Origin: Bacteroidetes bacterium UKL13-3
GTDB lineage: Bacteria > Bacteroidota > Bacteroidia > UKL13-3
DNA: 64,000 nt
Reading direction: 5' to 3'
Assembly (NCBI GenBank): GCA_001602415.1
Contig: CP012155.1
Coordinates: 2,660,223 to 2,724,222, forward strand
The position numbers and the translations under genes were made by a program. Every line of letters begins with the position of its first letter. Position 1 is the stretch's first letter. Positions 44,017 to 52,117 of this stretch are shown piece by piece. The notes below the pieces were generated by a model. The model searched no databases. It saw only the letters and a list, made by a program, of their open reading frames with translations, and was not told the DNA's origin.

Positions 44017-44540
44017 GCTTTTAAAAACTTTACATACGCTTAAAATTACTATAACATTCATTTTGTGATTCATTTTTATGTTAAAACCTCTGTCAGGAGC
44101 CATTACACTTAGTTATTCTGTTAATTATTTAGGAATAGACTACTACAATGTGGCTTTTTCAGGCGCTTAGTGAAAAAGACAATCATCAACAATTCTCTCC
44201 TTTTTATCATTGTTAATTTTCTTATGTTGATGGCTAAACAGAGCGAGATGTATATTATTTCATTTGAAAGGAAGTATTTTAAATACAAGTGTTGCTATAG
44301 TTTTGTTAGCAAGGAATTTACATCATTTTACTGTCCAGTGCGTTTTGCTAAATAACAACTAAAATTACTCAAAAGTACAGGCTAAACCGATGATCAGAAA
44401 AAGTTAAAAAGTAAGGGAAACATATTCAAGAACTCCAACCATAAGAGGGCTAGTCTTATGATTGGATCTTGATTCCAAAGGGTACAGCTTGAAATGCTGC
44501 AATTTTTTCACTCAAAACAATGGGCCCATAGGTTAACATG
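44017..44540. other. Gene-poor region with several hairpins
   Basis: More than 500 bp with no convincing gene. Three short hairpins occur in a row: CATAAGA/TCTTATG (44440-44460), TTGGA/TCCAA (44463-44477) and CAGC/GCTG followed by a T-rich stretch (44485-44506). CATAGGTTA at 44527-44535 also occurs in RNA module 2 (30596-30604). The area could be a structured noncoding RNA or gene debris. Confidence 0.4.
44170..44355 (+). CDS. Doubtful small membrane-type ORF
   Basis: 61 aa from GTG. The N-terminus MKKTIINNSLLFIIVNFLMLMA is signal-like or a TM helix; the rest is Lys/Phe/Tyr-rich with Cys pair KCC and no family. It is in a region of low coding potential and could be chance. Listed because it is the only ORF on the plus strand here with a plausible signal sequence. 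Confidence 0.25.
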   Translation: MKKTIINNSLLFIIVNFLMLMAKQSEMYIISFERKYFKYKCCYSFVSKEFTSFYCPVRFAK

Positions 44541-44595
44541 CTAAGCAATAGATTTTTGAGTAGAGGTCTATTTGGGCTGAGGCTTAGTTTTATTT
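44541..44595 (+). ncRNA. Third hairpin carrying the TGAGTAGAGGT core
   Basis: AATAGATTT (44547-44555) pairs with AGGTCTATT (44564-44572), with two G-U pairs, around loop TTGAGTAG. An outer stem CTAAGC / GCTTAG (44541-44546 with 44582-44587) is separated on the 3' side by a 9-nt bulge and followed by TTTTATTT. The loop and the ATYT/AGGT stem top are the same as in the modules at 30378 and 30565. The lower stem differs in sequence but stays paired. Confidence 0.45.
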
Positions 44596-44771
44596 CGTGA
44601 CTTATTAATCATATCAACTATCTTGTTTATTTCTACTTCATTATCAAAATCTAAAAGCACTGCATCTAAAAAGCTAGTTGTAAGAATTTGATTTTTTATT
44701 GCTTGATAGCTGAAGGTGAAGCCATAATTAAAAATTGCTATTGTAAAAATAGTTTGGGAGCTATTTAACAT
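44568..44771 (-). CDS. Doubtful small hypothetical protein
   Basis: 67 aa from ATG on the minus strand, no family recognised. A hydrophobic N-terminal half (IFTIAIFNYGFTF) is followed by acidic-basic helices (LLDFDNEVEINKIVDMINKS). Its stop lies inside the hairpin at 44541-44595, so the ORF and the RNA structure compete as explanations for this stretch. Confidence 0.3.
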   Translation of the reverse strand: MLNSSQTIFTIAIFNYGFTFSYQAIKNQILTTSFLDAVLLDFDNEVEINKIVDMINKSRNKTKPQPK

Positions 44772-44951
44772 GATAGAGGGAAAACCCCCAAAAGACCAGA
44801 TTTAGTATATAATATGCTGATTTTCATTGCCATAATTTTTATTTTTACATTATTGAATGCTTATTTCAATTTATATAAACATAGTTTAAATAAAAATTAG
44901 GAGCGGAAATTAAAATCTATAAATACTTTTGTTCAAGATGTATTTGAATAA

Positions 44952-45626
44952 ATGCTAAACACACAACTGTCCATTATTAAAGTAGGAATTGCCGATGATC
45001 AATCGATCTTCAGAAATGGGGTAATTTCCTCTCTCCGACCCTATTCTAATATTAAAATAATATGCGAAGCCACAAGCGGCAAAACCTTGCTTGAGCAATT
45101 AGCTCAAACCTCAATAGATGTATTGCTATTGGATATGAAAATGGAAGATATGGACGGGATAGAAATTTGTAAAACCATCAAAAAGTTATATCCAAAAATT
45201 AGAGTTATCGGACTTTCTGTTTACGACCATTACTATTACATATCGAGTATGTTTGAAGCAGGCGCAAGCAGTTATTTACTTAAAGATATTGATATTGGCG
45301 AGATGGTAACTGCTATCCAATCGGTTTACAAAGATGGATCATACATGACAGAAAAAGCATCTATTCCGCTCATCAAAAAACTTATTGATATCAAACATCC
45401 ATCTGTTTATTATCATGTTGAACACATTACCCCTTTTAAAGATTATGAGTTAGATATTTTAAAACTCATTGCAAAGGAATATACCACTCAGGAAATTGCT
45501 AATTCAATGGATCTGAGCCGAAAAACAATTGAAAACTATCGGGGAATAATGCTTGCTAAAGTTGGTGCAAAAAATACAGCGGGTTTAATTACCTATGCAA
45601 TTAAAAAGGGCCTTATTGATTTATAA
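44952..45626 (+). CDS. NarL/FixJ-type response regulator
   Basis: 224 aa. Receiver domain (about 8-130): VGIADDQSIFRNGV (acidic pocket), DVLLLDMKMEDMDG with the phosphoacceptor Asp, RVIGLSVYDH and YLLKDIDIGEM with the conserved Lys. C-terminal LuxR helix-turn-helix: DYELDILKLIAKEYTTQEIA then LSRKTIENYRGIMLAKVGAK. No sensor kinase is adjacent. The HisKA_3-type kinase at 50270, 4.6 kb away on the same strand, is of the matching class and is a candidate partner. Confidence 0.93.
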   Translation: MLNTQLSIIKVGIADDQSIFRNGVISSLRPYSNIKIICEATSGKTLLEQLAQTSIDVLLLDMKMEDMDGIEICKTIKKLYPKIRVIGLSVYDHYYYISSMFEAGASSYLLKDIDIGEMVTAIQSVYKDGSYMTEKASIPLIKKLIDIKHPSVYYHVEHITPFKDYELDILKLIAKEYTTQEIANSMDLSRKTIENYRGIMLAKVGAKNTAGLITYAIKKGLIDL

Positions 45627-45634
45627 AAATCTGA

Positions 45635-47032
45635 TTACATATGTAACGCTCGGTTGGCTGTTGCAACTAATGCCGCTTCTTTTACAGCCTCGGCATAGGT
45701 AGGATGTGCGTGGCTCATACGCGAAATATCTTCGGCACTTGCGCGGAATTCCATGGCGGTAACTGCTTCAGCAATTAAATCGGCAACACGCGGACCAATC
45801 ATGTGAACACCTAATACTTCATCCGTTTCGGCATCTGCCAAAACTTTAACAAAGCCATCAATATCCCCACTGGCTCTTGCTCTACCCAAAGCACGCATTG
45901 GGAATGAGCCAACTTTATATTTGCTTCCCGCCTTTTTCAATTCCTCTTCTGTTGCTCCTACTCCGGCAACTTCAGGCCATGTATACACAACACCAGGAAT
46001 CAAATTGTAGTTGATATGTGGTTTTTGACCAGCCATTATCTCGGCTACAAACACACCCTCTTCTTCGGCCTTATGAGCAAGCATAGCTCCTTTTACTACG
46101 TCACCCACTGCGTATACTCCTTTTACAGCTGTTTCTAAATGAGCATCTGTTTCTACACGTCCACGCTCATCGGTTTTTAATCCAATATTTTCCAATCCTA
46201 AACCATCGGTAAAGGCTCTTCTTCCAACTGACACCAAACAATAATCACCTGTAAAAGTAACCTCTTCCCCTTTTTCATTATCAGCCACCACGGTTACTTC
46301 TTTACCTTTTGTTTTAGCACTTTTCACCTTATGGTTAAAGTGAAAGTCAAATCCTTGCTTGCGCAATACACGTTGCAACTCCTTACCCAAAGCGCCATCC
46401 ATTGTTGGTATAATGCTTGATGTATATTCGATAACCGAAACTTTAGCACCTAAGCGAGCATACACTGACCCCAATTCCAAACCAATTACACCGCCACCAA
46501 TTATAATCATCTGTTTGGGAACCTCAGTCATGTTAAGTGCTTCAGTTGAGGTAATCACACGTTTTTTGTCAATTTCAATACCTGGTAATGATGCAGGTTT
46601 AGAGCCCGTAGCAATAATTACTTTATCTGTTTCTATCTCCAACGTTTGCTCTCCAGTAACCTTAATTTTATTTTTATTTACAAATGAACCTATGCCTTTA
46701 TAAACGTCTACTTTGTTTTTCTTCATCAGAAAACCAATGCCATCACATGTTTGTTTAACAACACCGTTCTTTCGCTCCACCATTTGTTTAAGATTAACTT
46801 CGATGTTACCTTTTATATCAATACCATGTGTGGTAAACGTATGCACTGCATTATGATAGTGTTCAGAAGAATCGAGCATCGCTTTAGATGGAATACATCC
46901 AACATTTAAGCACGTACCGCCTAAGGTTGAATATTTTTCAATCAAAGCTGTTTTCATTCCTAGTTGCGCACAACGAATTGCTGCCACATATCCACCCGGG
47001 CCCGATCCAATAATAGTTACATCGTATTTCAT
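45635..47032 (-). CDS. lpdA: Dihydrolipoyl dehydrogenase
   Basis: E3 subunit of 2-oxoacid dehydrogenase complexes, reoxidising dihydrolipoamide with NAD+. 465 aa. Seen: VTIIGSGPGGYVAAIRCAQLG (FAD site), GGTCLNVGCIPSKAML (redox-active disulfide), IIIGGGVIGLELGSVYARLG (NAD site), GVYAVGDVVKG and the C-terminal HAHPTYAEAVKEA with the catalytic His-Glu pair. Stands alone, convergent with the response regulator (8-bp gap, no obvious hairpin). Confidence 0.97.
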   Translation of the reverse strand: MKYDVTIIGSGPGGYVAAIRCAQLGMKTALIEKYSTLGGTCLNVGCIPSKAMLDSSEHYHNAVHTFTTHGIDIKGNIEVNLKQMVERKNGVVKQTCDGIGFLMKKNKVDVYKGIGSFVNKNKIKVTGEQTLEIETDKVIIATGSKPASLPGIEIDKKRVITSTEALNMTEVPKQMIIIGGGVIGLELGSVYARLGAKVSVIEYTSSIIPTMDGALGKELQRVLRKQGFDFHFNHKVKSAKTKGKEVTVVADNEKGEEVTFTGDYCLVSVGRRAFTDGLGLENIGLKTDERGRVETDAHLETAVKGVYAVGDVVKGAMLAHKAEEEGVFVAEIMAGQKPHINYNLIPGVVYTWPEVAGVGATEEELKKAGSKYKVGSFPMRALGRARASGDIDGFVKVLADAETDEVLGVHMIGPRVADLIAEAVTAMEFRASAEDISRMSHAHPTYAEAVKEAALVATANRALHM

Positions 47033-47131
47033 GTTGCTTGTTTTTTTTAGTTTAAAGAGGTGAAAGTCTCCATAAATTTTTGTGCCGCAAAGTTAGCCGC
47101 CAAACTGTTTTAAACAAAAAGTAAGCAATAA

Positions 47132-47431
47132 TTACTTTGAGAAGTCAATTACCTTAAAATGAGGAGTATGTACGTTAAAATATCCATATCCATTGGTAAT
47201 GTTAGTTGGCAAGTTCACTACTTCACCTCTAATTTGGTTTACCAAAGTGTTAAACTTTTTCTGAGCTTTTAAGTACTCATAATAACCTTGTGTAATATTT
47301 GAAAGAGCAATTGCAAATGTATCCAATTTAGCATTTGTGAAATTTTTGGTGATTTGATAACGACCTCCAACAATATCTGTTTCACTTAATAAATCGTAAT
47401 CCAATCGTTGTTCGATCAATTTGTGATGAAA
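47132..47431 (-). pseudogene. C-terminal remnant of a DUF4249-type protein
   Basis: Open frame without a proper start (FHHKLIEQRLDYDLLSETD); TAG precedes it at 47434-47432 and directly abuts the miaA stop. The text ITQGYYEYLKAQKKFNTLVN then VVNLPTNITNGYGYFNVHTP is the typical C-terminus of DUF4249 lipoproteins, which accompany SusC-like TonB receptors. About 70% of the protein and its partner receptor are missing, so it is a scrap left by deletion at the miaA 3' end. Confidence 0.7.
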
Positions 47432-47434
47432 CTA

Positions 47435-48361
47435 CTAATCACTCTTTAGTTCAATGAACTGCTTTGCCAACTCAATTTGCTCATTAATAGGAAGGGTTGC
47501 ATTCATCCAATGTATGGGCAGTCCATCACGTTCCATCTTCCTAAAATAAGTCATTTGGCGTTTGGCAAATTGTTGGATAGCTGTTGTAAGTTTTTGCTGC
47601 AATTCCATAAAAGATATTTTTCCTTGCAAATGCCATGTAACAAACTTGTACTCCAAACCATAATACTCCAATTGGTCATCCGATATTATTGCGCGCAACT
47701 CTTGCACTTCTTCAATCAAGCCATGCTGCAACCTTTGTTGTAACCTCTGCGCAATATTTTCTCTACGAATAGTGATAGGTAAGTCCAACCCGAAAACAAT
47801 GGGACGTAAAGTGGGATACATTCTAGGAACGAAGGTATTTGTTCGTAAAAAGGTGTTAATCTCTATGGCTCTTACAAGCCTCTTCACAGTTGTTGTATCG
47901 GCTAATGATGTATATGTTGTTGTAGGCATTTGCGAAAAAATTTCTAACAATTCCTCGTGGGTATGGGTAAGCAATTTACCACGCAATTCACTATCAACCG
48001 GAACGCTTGTGTATTCGAAATTTCGGAGAACGGAATCAATATACAAACCAGTTCCTCCGCATAAAATAGGTGTCTTGCCTTTGGCACAAATACGCTCATA
48101 GGCTGTAAAAAAATCTTTTCTAAATTCATCAATATGATACCTCTCGCCAGCTTGCTTTATATCTATTAAGTGAGTTGGTATCGTATGTTCATCAATCAAA
48201 TATTCCGCATAATCTTTACCAGTGCCTAAATTCATATCACAATACACTTGTCGAGAATCAGCGCTGATAATTTCGGTTTGTAATGTATCTGCAAGATGAG
48301 CAGCTAAGCGCGTTTTTCCGCTGGCAGTAGGACCTAAGATTACTATGATGGTTGGTTTCAT
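47435..48361 (-). CDS. miaA: tRNA dimethylallyltransferase MiaA
   Basis: Transfers dimethylallyl to A37 of tRNAs reading UNN codons. 308 aa. Seen: IVILGPTASGKTRLAAHLA (P-loop), EIISADSRQVYCDMNLGTGK, IPTHLIDI, PILCGGTGLYIDSVL and AIQQFAKRQMTYFRKM. The ATG at 48361 is chosen over a GTG two codons earlier. Single gene; its 3' end abuts the DUF4249 scrap. Confidence 0.96.
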   Translation of the reverse strand: MKPTIIVILGPTASGKTRLAAHLADTLQTEIISADSRQVYCDMNLGTGKDYAEYLIDEHTIPTHLIDIKQAGERYHIDEFRKDFFTAYERICAKGKTPILCGGTGLYIDSVLRNFEYTSVPVDSELRGKLLTHTHEELLEIFSQMPTTTYTSLADTTTVKRLVRAIEINTFLRTNTFVPRMYPTLRPIVFGLDLPITIRRENIAQRLQQRLQHGLIEEVQELRAIISDDQLEYYGLEYKFVTWHLQGKISFMELQQKLTTAIQQFAKRQMTYFRKMERDGLPIHWMNATLPINEQIELAKQFIELKSD

Positions 48362-48515
48362 TTGCACTGCGAAAATACACGTTTTACATTCATGGTTATC
48401 TATTGGTGCAGCAAAGTATTGTGCGAAAGTCGGTTTAGTCGAAAGAGTTTACACCAAACCTCATCTTGCATAATGCCATAGCGTAACATACATTCGTACA
48501 AAAAGAAACATTCCC

Positions 48516-48818
48516 ATGATAAAACATATTGTATTTTGGAAGTTAAAAGATGACGCAAATGGAATGAGCAAAGAACAAAACGCTCAATACATTAAACAAA
48601 AACTGGAAGCGTTGAAAGGAAAAATTGAAGGTTTATTATCTATTGAAGTAGGGTTTGATTTTTTACACTCGACTGAATCAGTTGATATCGCATTGTATAG
48701 CGAGTTTATTGATAAAGATGCTTTACAGTTTTATCAGAATCATCCTTTACACAAAGAAATTATGCCTTTTATTGCAGAATCGCGGAGTGAAAGGCGTGTG
48801 ATTGACTATGAATGTTGA
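48516..48818 (+). CDS. Dabb (stress-responsive A/B barrel) protein
   Basis: 100 aa ferredoxin-like dimeric barrel family. MIKHIVFWKLKDDA at the start, then LEALKGKIEGLLSIEVGFDF, DIALYSEFIDKDALQFYQ and HPLHKEIMPFI, all in family positions. Role unknown; family members include stress-induced proteins. A TACATTCG element just upstream resembles the Bacteroidota promoter. Its 3' end overlaps the convergent gene by 13 bp. Confidence 0.9.
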   Translation: MIKHIVFWKLKDDANGMSKEQNAQYIKQKLEALKGKIEGLLSIEVGFDFLHSTESVDIALYSEFIDKDALQFYQNHPLHKEIMPFIAESRSERRVIDYEC

Positions 48819-49603
48819 CTTCTTCTATCGAGAACATACTTTAAATTCCCCGCATTAAAAACTTGAATATACTTTTGTTGAAAGGGTGATGTAGCAGGCA
48901 ATCGTTCGAATGACTCAGGATCAACCCAGAATAGTTGTGATGGTGTTTTACCAACCTCTGTAAACCCAAGTTTAATATAACCCTCACCCATACTCCAATC
49001 TCTATCAGCATAAGTCATTATATGAGCGGGTTGATGTTGTTCAATAAAGTAATTGAGGAGTTTTCCTAATCCACCTGTTACGGTAATGCCCGTTTTACTT
49101 GCAAAACGAATCAATTCATAACTTCTGTATGGAACAACTCCATCTTTCATTACGCGGCTTTTGCTAAAAGTGGCAACAGCAACAATCTCGCTTTTATATA
49201 CCAACGCATATTTGTAGTAAGAAGAAACATATTGCTGTAAATGGTGCTGGTTCAAAAATGCAGATGCTTCTATTTTATCAATTCGCTTAATAGTTGTTTG
49301 CCTCCCATGTATTCGTTTACGAACACCTATTAACGAAAGCAATCGCGCTTCCACCAATGCTCGCTGTTTAAAGAAAACATCTTCCCAAAGATGAATCATT
49401 TTAAATCCTTTGAGCTGTGATTCATCGCTCAATTGAGCACAAAATTGCGTGTTCAAATTTTCCTTATGTAACAACGGAATACAATGTATGATAATATTAT
49501 GCTTGGGAAGTAGTATTCCGAAAAATGGAGTATTCAGAGGAGGTTCTGTTGAAAATTCCTCTTGCCGAAACAATGTAATGACATGTTGAAAAAATGTACT
49601 CAT
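48806..49603 (-). CDS. Protein resembling phage Hef-like homing endonuclease / GNAT fusions
   Basis: 265 aa. The middle (FKMIHLWEDVFFKQRALVEA then RLLSLIGVRKRIHGRQTT) resembles the end of a Vsr/restriction-like nuclease domain. The C-terminal half (EASAFLNQHHLQQYVSSYYK, YELIRFASKTGITVTGGLGK, IMTYADRDWSMGEGYIKLGF) resembles the acetyltransferase-like domain of phage Hef-like homing endonuclease proteins. Catalytic nuclease residues are not obvious in the N-terminal 90 residues. It overlaps rluE by 4 bp, so it is cotranslated with a housekeeping gene and is unlikely to be mobile now. Assignment is by remembered similarity only. Confidence 0.6.
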   Translation of the reverse strand: MSTFFQHVITLFRQEEFSTEPPLNTPFFGILLPKHNIIIHCIPLLHKENLNTQFCAQLSDESQLKGFKMIHLWEDVFFKQRALVEARLLSLIGVRKRIHGRQTTIKRIDKIEASAFLNQHHLQQYVSSYYKYALVYKSEIVAVATFSKSRVMKDGVVPYRSYELIRFASKTGITVTGGLGKLLNYFIEQHQPAHIMTYADRDWSMGEGYIKLGFTEVGKTPSQLFWVDPESFERLPATSPFQQKYIQVFNAGNLKYVLDRRSQHS

Positions 49604-50175
49604 TCAATATCAAATAATGGAACCTCCAAAACTGCGCCTACGGGTAAATCATTCAAATGCATTTTACCGATGCGTATTCTTATTAGCCTCAAAACAGGAT
49701 AGCCTACGGCTGCACACATTTTTCGAACCTGCCTTAATTTTCCTTCGGTAAGTGTTACAGAAATCCAATAGGTTGGACCATGCCTTTCATCTCTGATTCT
49801 GCGGCTACGCTCTGCGAAAGTGGGTTGCGGATCAAGTAAAATCGCCTTGCATGGACGTGTTTGATATTTTATACCCTTGATACCTATTTCAACACCTTGC
49901 TGCAACTGGTGGATAGCTTCCGCTGAAATCAAACCATCAACTTGAGCATAATACTCCTTTTCAATATGCTTTCTTCTTACCAGCTCACTTACTTTACCAT
50001 CTGTAGTTAGCAATAATAATCCTTCACTATCCTCATCCAACCTACCAATTGCCATTGTTCCTTCGGCAAACGAATATAAATCGCCCAACATTTTCTTCTT
50101 TTTAACATCCGTTTTAAACTGACTGATGTACCCAAATGGTTTGTGTAATATGTAATGATATTGTGTTGACGACAT
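49600..50175 (-). CDS. rluE: 23S rRNA pseudouridine synthase, RluE type
   Basis: 191 aa RsuA/RluE family enzyme. Seen: YILHKPFGYISQFKTD, GRLDEDSEGLLLLTTDG with the catalytic Asp, RRKHIEKEYYAQVDG and ISVTLTEGKLRQVRKMCAAV. No N-terminal S4 domain, which fits RluE (E. coli target U2457) rather than RluB/F. Upstream partner of the 265-aa gene with a 4-bp overlap. Confidence 0.9.
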   Translation of the reverse strand: MSSTQYHYILHKPFGYISQFKTDVKKKKMLGDLYSFAEGTMAIGRLDEDSEGLLLLTTDGKVSELVRRKHIEKEYYAQVDGLISAEAIHQLQQGVEIGIKGIKYQTRPCKAILLDPQPTFAERSRRIRDERHGPTYWISVTLTEGKLRQVRKMCAAVGYPVLRLIRIRIGKMHLNDLPVGAVLEVPLFDIE

Positions 50176-50269
50176 GATTGACTATTGTTGCATAGTTACT
50201 ACAAATTATGCGCTTAAAAATATCCAAATTTTAACAAAGCACTATTAAATGGATATGATTTAGATTATA

Positions 50270-51106
50270 ATGCATACAAATTTAACTAGGCCAAATAATA
50301 TGTTTGAACTACTTGCAGAAATAGAACTAAGCTCCTTTCTTTTTGCAATTACATGTATCCTGCTATTGTTGGTTTTTGCTTTTATGGTTGTGTTTTTTAT
50401 TACTTATAACAGAAACCTAGAAATACAACGCAAGCTCAAAAGAATGGACGATGAGCACAAACAGCATATGATTAATAGCAACCTGCAAACCCTCGAATTA
50501 GAACGCCAGCGATTTGCAGAAGATTTACATGATGAAATTGGAGCCTCTCTATCTGCCATCCGCTTATACGTTGGCAGCATTGATAACCAAGTTAATGATG
50601 ATCACATAAAGGATCAACTGAAAGAAGTGAAGCATACCATTGATCAATCGATGGTAAGTACCCGTAGAATAGCGCATAATATTTTGCCACCGGGTTTAGA
50701 AATAATGGGCCTATCCAAAATTGTTGAAGATTTGGTGCAACAACTTCATTTAACACATAAGCTGAAAGTAGATATTACTACTGAATCTCAAATGCCAAAA
50801 CTCAACTATCAAAAGGAGTTGATTTTATACCGCGTGCTACAAGAACTGTTTAACAATACAATAAAACACGCTGAAGCTAAAAAAGCTAACTTACAATTTT
50901 CCTGCAAAAATGGCTTTTACTTAATTACTTATAGCGATAATGGTAAAGGTTTTAATATGAATGACCTGCAATTTTCCGGAATTGGTTTAAGTAATTTAAA
51001 CAACAGAGTGAATATGATTGGTGGAACCTATCAAGTAATAACAGCTCCAAGTGAGGGATTTTATGTTGAAATAAGTGTGCCATTGAGCGCAACATCAGCA
51101 ATTTAA
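50270..51106 (+). CDS. Sensor histidine kinase (HisKA_3 class)
   Basis: 278 aa. One N-terminal TM helix (SFLFAITCILLLLVFAFMVV) is followed by a short coiled coil. The dimerisation/phosphoacceptor box is ERQRFAEDLHDEIGASLSAI (His near residue 89). The ATPase domain has ELFNNTIKHAEAKKANLQF (N box), YSDNGKGFNM (G1) and GIGLSNLNNRVNMIGG (G2). There is no periplasmic sensor domain, so it senses the membrane or a partner. No regulator lies next to it; the response regulator at 44952 is a candidate. Confidence 0.92.
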   Translation: MHTNLTRPNNMFELLAEIELSSFLFAITCILLLLVFAFMVVFFITYNRNLEIQRKLKRMDDEHKQHMINSNLQTLELERQRFAEDLHDEIGASLSAIRLYVGSIDNQVNDDHIKDQLKEVKHTIDQSMVSTRRIAHNILPPGLEIMGLSKIVEDLVQQLHLTHKLKVDITTESQMPKLNYQKELILYRVLQELFNNTIKHAEAKKANLQFSCKNGFYLITYSDNGKGFNMNDLQFSGIGLSNLNNRVNMIGGTYQVITAPSEGFYVEISVPLSATSAI

Positions 51107-51167
51107 AACGTACACGTTAAATAAGCGTTTGTATTCTTCTCTCCTAAAAACGACCTTTGTCATTAAA

Positions 51168-51299
51168 ATGGCAGGCTGCGGTTATGTATGTCCACAATGC
51201 GAAGGCAAAGGTTTTACCGATGATGGTGAAGTATGCACCTGGTGTAACGTTATTCCCCAAAATGGAGAGGAAAACGATGAACCATCAAACGGTCTATAA
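51168..51299 (+). CDS. Small zinc-ribbon protein (43 aa)
   Basis: MAGCGYVCPQCEGKGF then EVCTWCNVIP and an acidic tail. Two CxxC knuckles (CPQC and CTWC, with an extra nearby Cys) about 12 residues apart form a likely zinc ribbon similar to the DnaJ CxxCxGxG type. ATG at 51168, stop at 51297-51299. A GACCTTTG element, one mismatch from the promoter consensus, lies about 15 bp before the ATG. Very short but with a compelling motif. Confidence 0.72.
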   Translation: MAGCGYVCPQCEGKGFTDDGEVCTWCNVIPQNGEENDEPSNGL

Positions 51300-51355
51300 G
51301 ATGGATTTTTGCAAACAGATTAAATTGCTTACCTTCAGTTCTCAAATTACATCCG

Positions 51356-52117
51356 ATGAACAAATTCTACTATTTAATTATTTGTATAATAGGCCTATCG
51401 TTTAGCAAATTGGCCTATGCTCAACCTTGCACTCCCGATCCAAATCTTACCTACAATGGTATATCTCCTAGTGGGTTACCTCCGGCAATGGCGGGTTATT
51501 ATTATTGGACAACGCTCAGCTTCAAAATACCTAAAGATTCGGTTGTAAAAACCAACGGTTTAGAAATTCCGGTAACTATTGATAGTGCGAAGTTTTTATA
51601 TGCAGCAGGCAAACCTAATAGTTTCACTTTTGCTTGCGATAAACTGGGTTGTACGTGGGTTGGTGGTAGTAAAGGTTGTGCTTTGTTTTCGGGACAAGTT
51701 TCCAAAGAATACACAGATTCAACTCTTGAATACCCGATGAAAATATATACCAAAACATGGTACAGATTTACAGGAGGTGTTGATCAGTTTGACCGTATCG
51801 ACTCTGCAACCAATTATGTATTTCGTATTTTAAAATATAACGGAATTGGCGAGATAACAACTTACACCAATCTTAAAGCATACCCCAATCCTACGCATGG
51901 AAAAGTTACAATTGAACTGCGCGATATCCAAGATGATGTAAACGAAATTACCATTATGGATGCGTTTGGAAAATTGGTTTACTCCCAACAATTTGACAAA
52001 CCCACATCATTTCTTAAAACATACACTGCTGATTTGAGCGCTTACAAACCCGGGCTATATTTGGTAACCTTAAAATCGGGAAACAAAGTAGGTCTATCAA
52101 AAGTAGTATTAAACTAA
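51356..52117 (+). CDS. T9SS type A sorting domain protein
   Basis: 253 aa with signal peptide MNKFYYLIICIIGLSFSKLAYAQ. The central domain of about 140 residues is unassigned and contains four cysteines (TFACDKLGCTWVGGSKGCAL). The C-terminus is a type A T9SS targeting domain: LKAYPNPTHGKVTIEL, ITIMDAFGKLVYSQQF and LSAYKPGLYLVTLKSGNKVG. So it is secreted across the outer membrane and likely surface-attached or released. Its 3' end overlaps the convergent TonB receptor by 4 bp. Confidence 0.88.
   Translation: MNKFYYLIICIIGLSFSKLAYAQPCTPDPNLTYNGISPSGLPPAMAGYYYWTTLSFKIPKDSVVKTNGLEIPVTIDSAKFLYAAGKPNSFTFACDKLGCTWVGGSKGCALFSGQVSKEYTDSTLEYPMKIYTKTWYRFTGGVDQFDRIDSATNYVFRILKYNGIGEITTYTNLKAYPNPTHGKVTIELRDIQDDVNEITIMDAFGKLVYSQQFDKPTSFLKTYTADLSAYKPGLYLVTLKSGNKVGLSKVVLN

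Noticed and set aside
51157-51405. 82-aa ORF overlapping the zinc-ribbon gene
   Set aside because: It lies in another frame across the zinc-ribbon gene and the start of the T9SS gene, and has no motif; the two flanking genes explain the sequence better.
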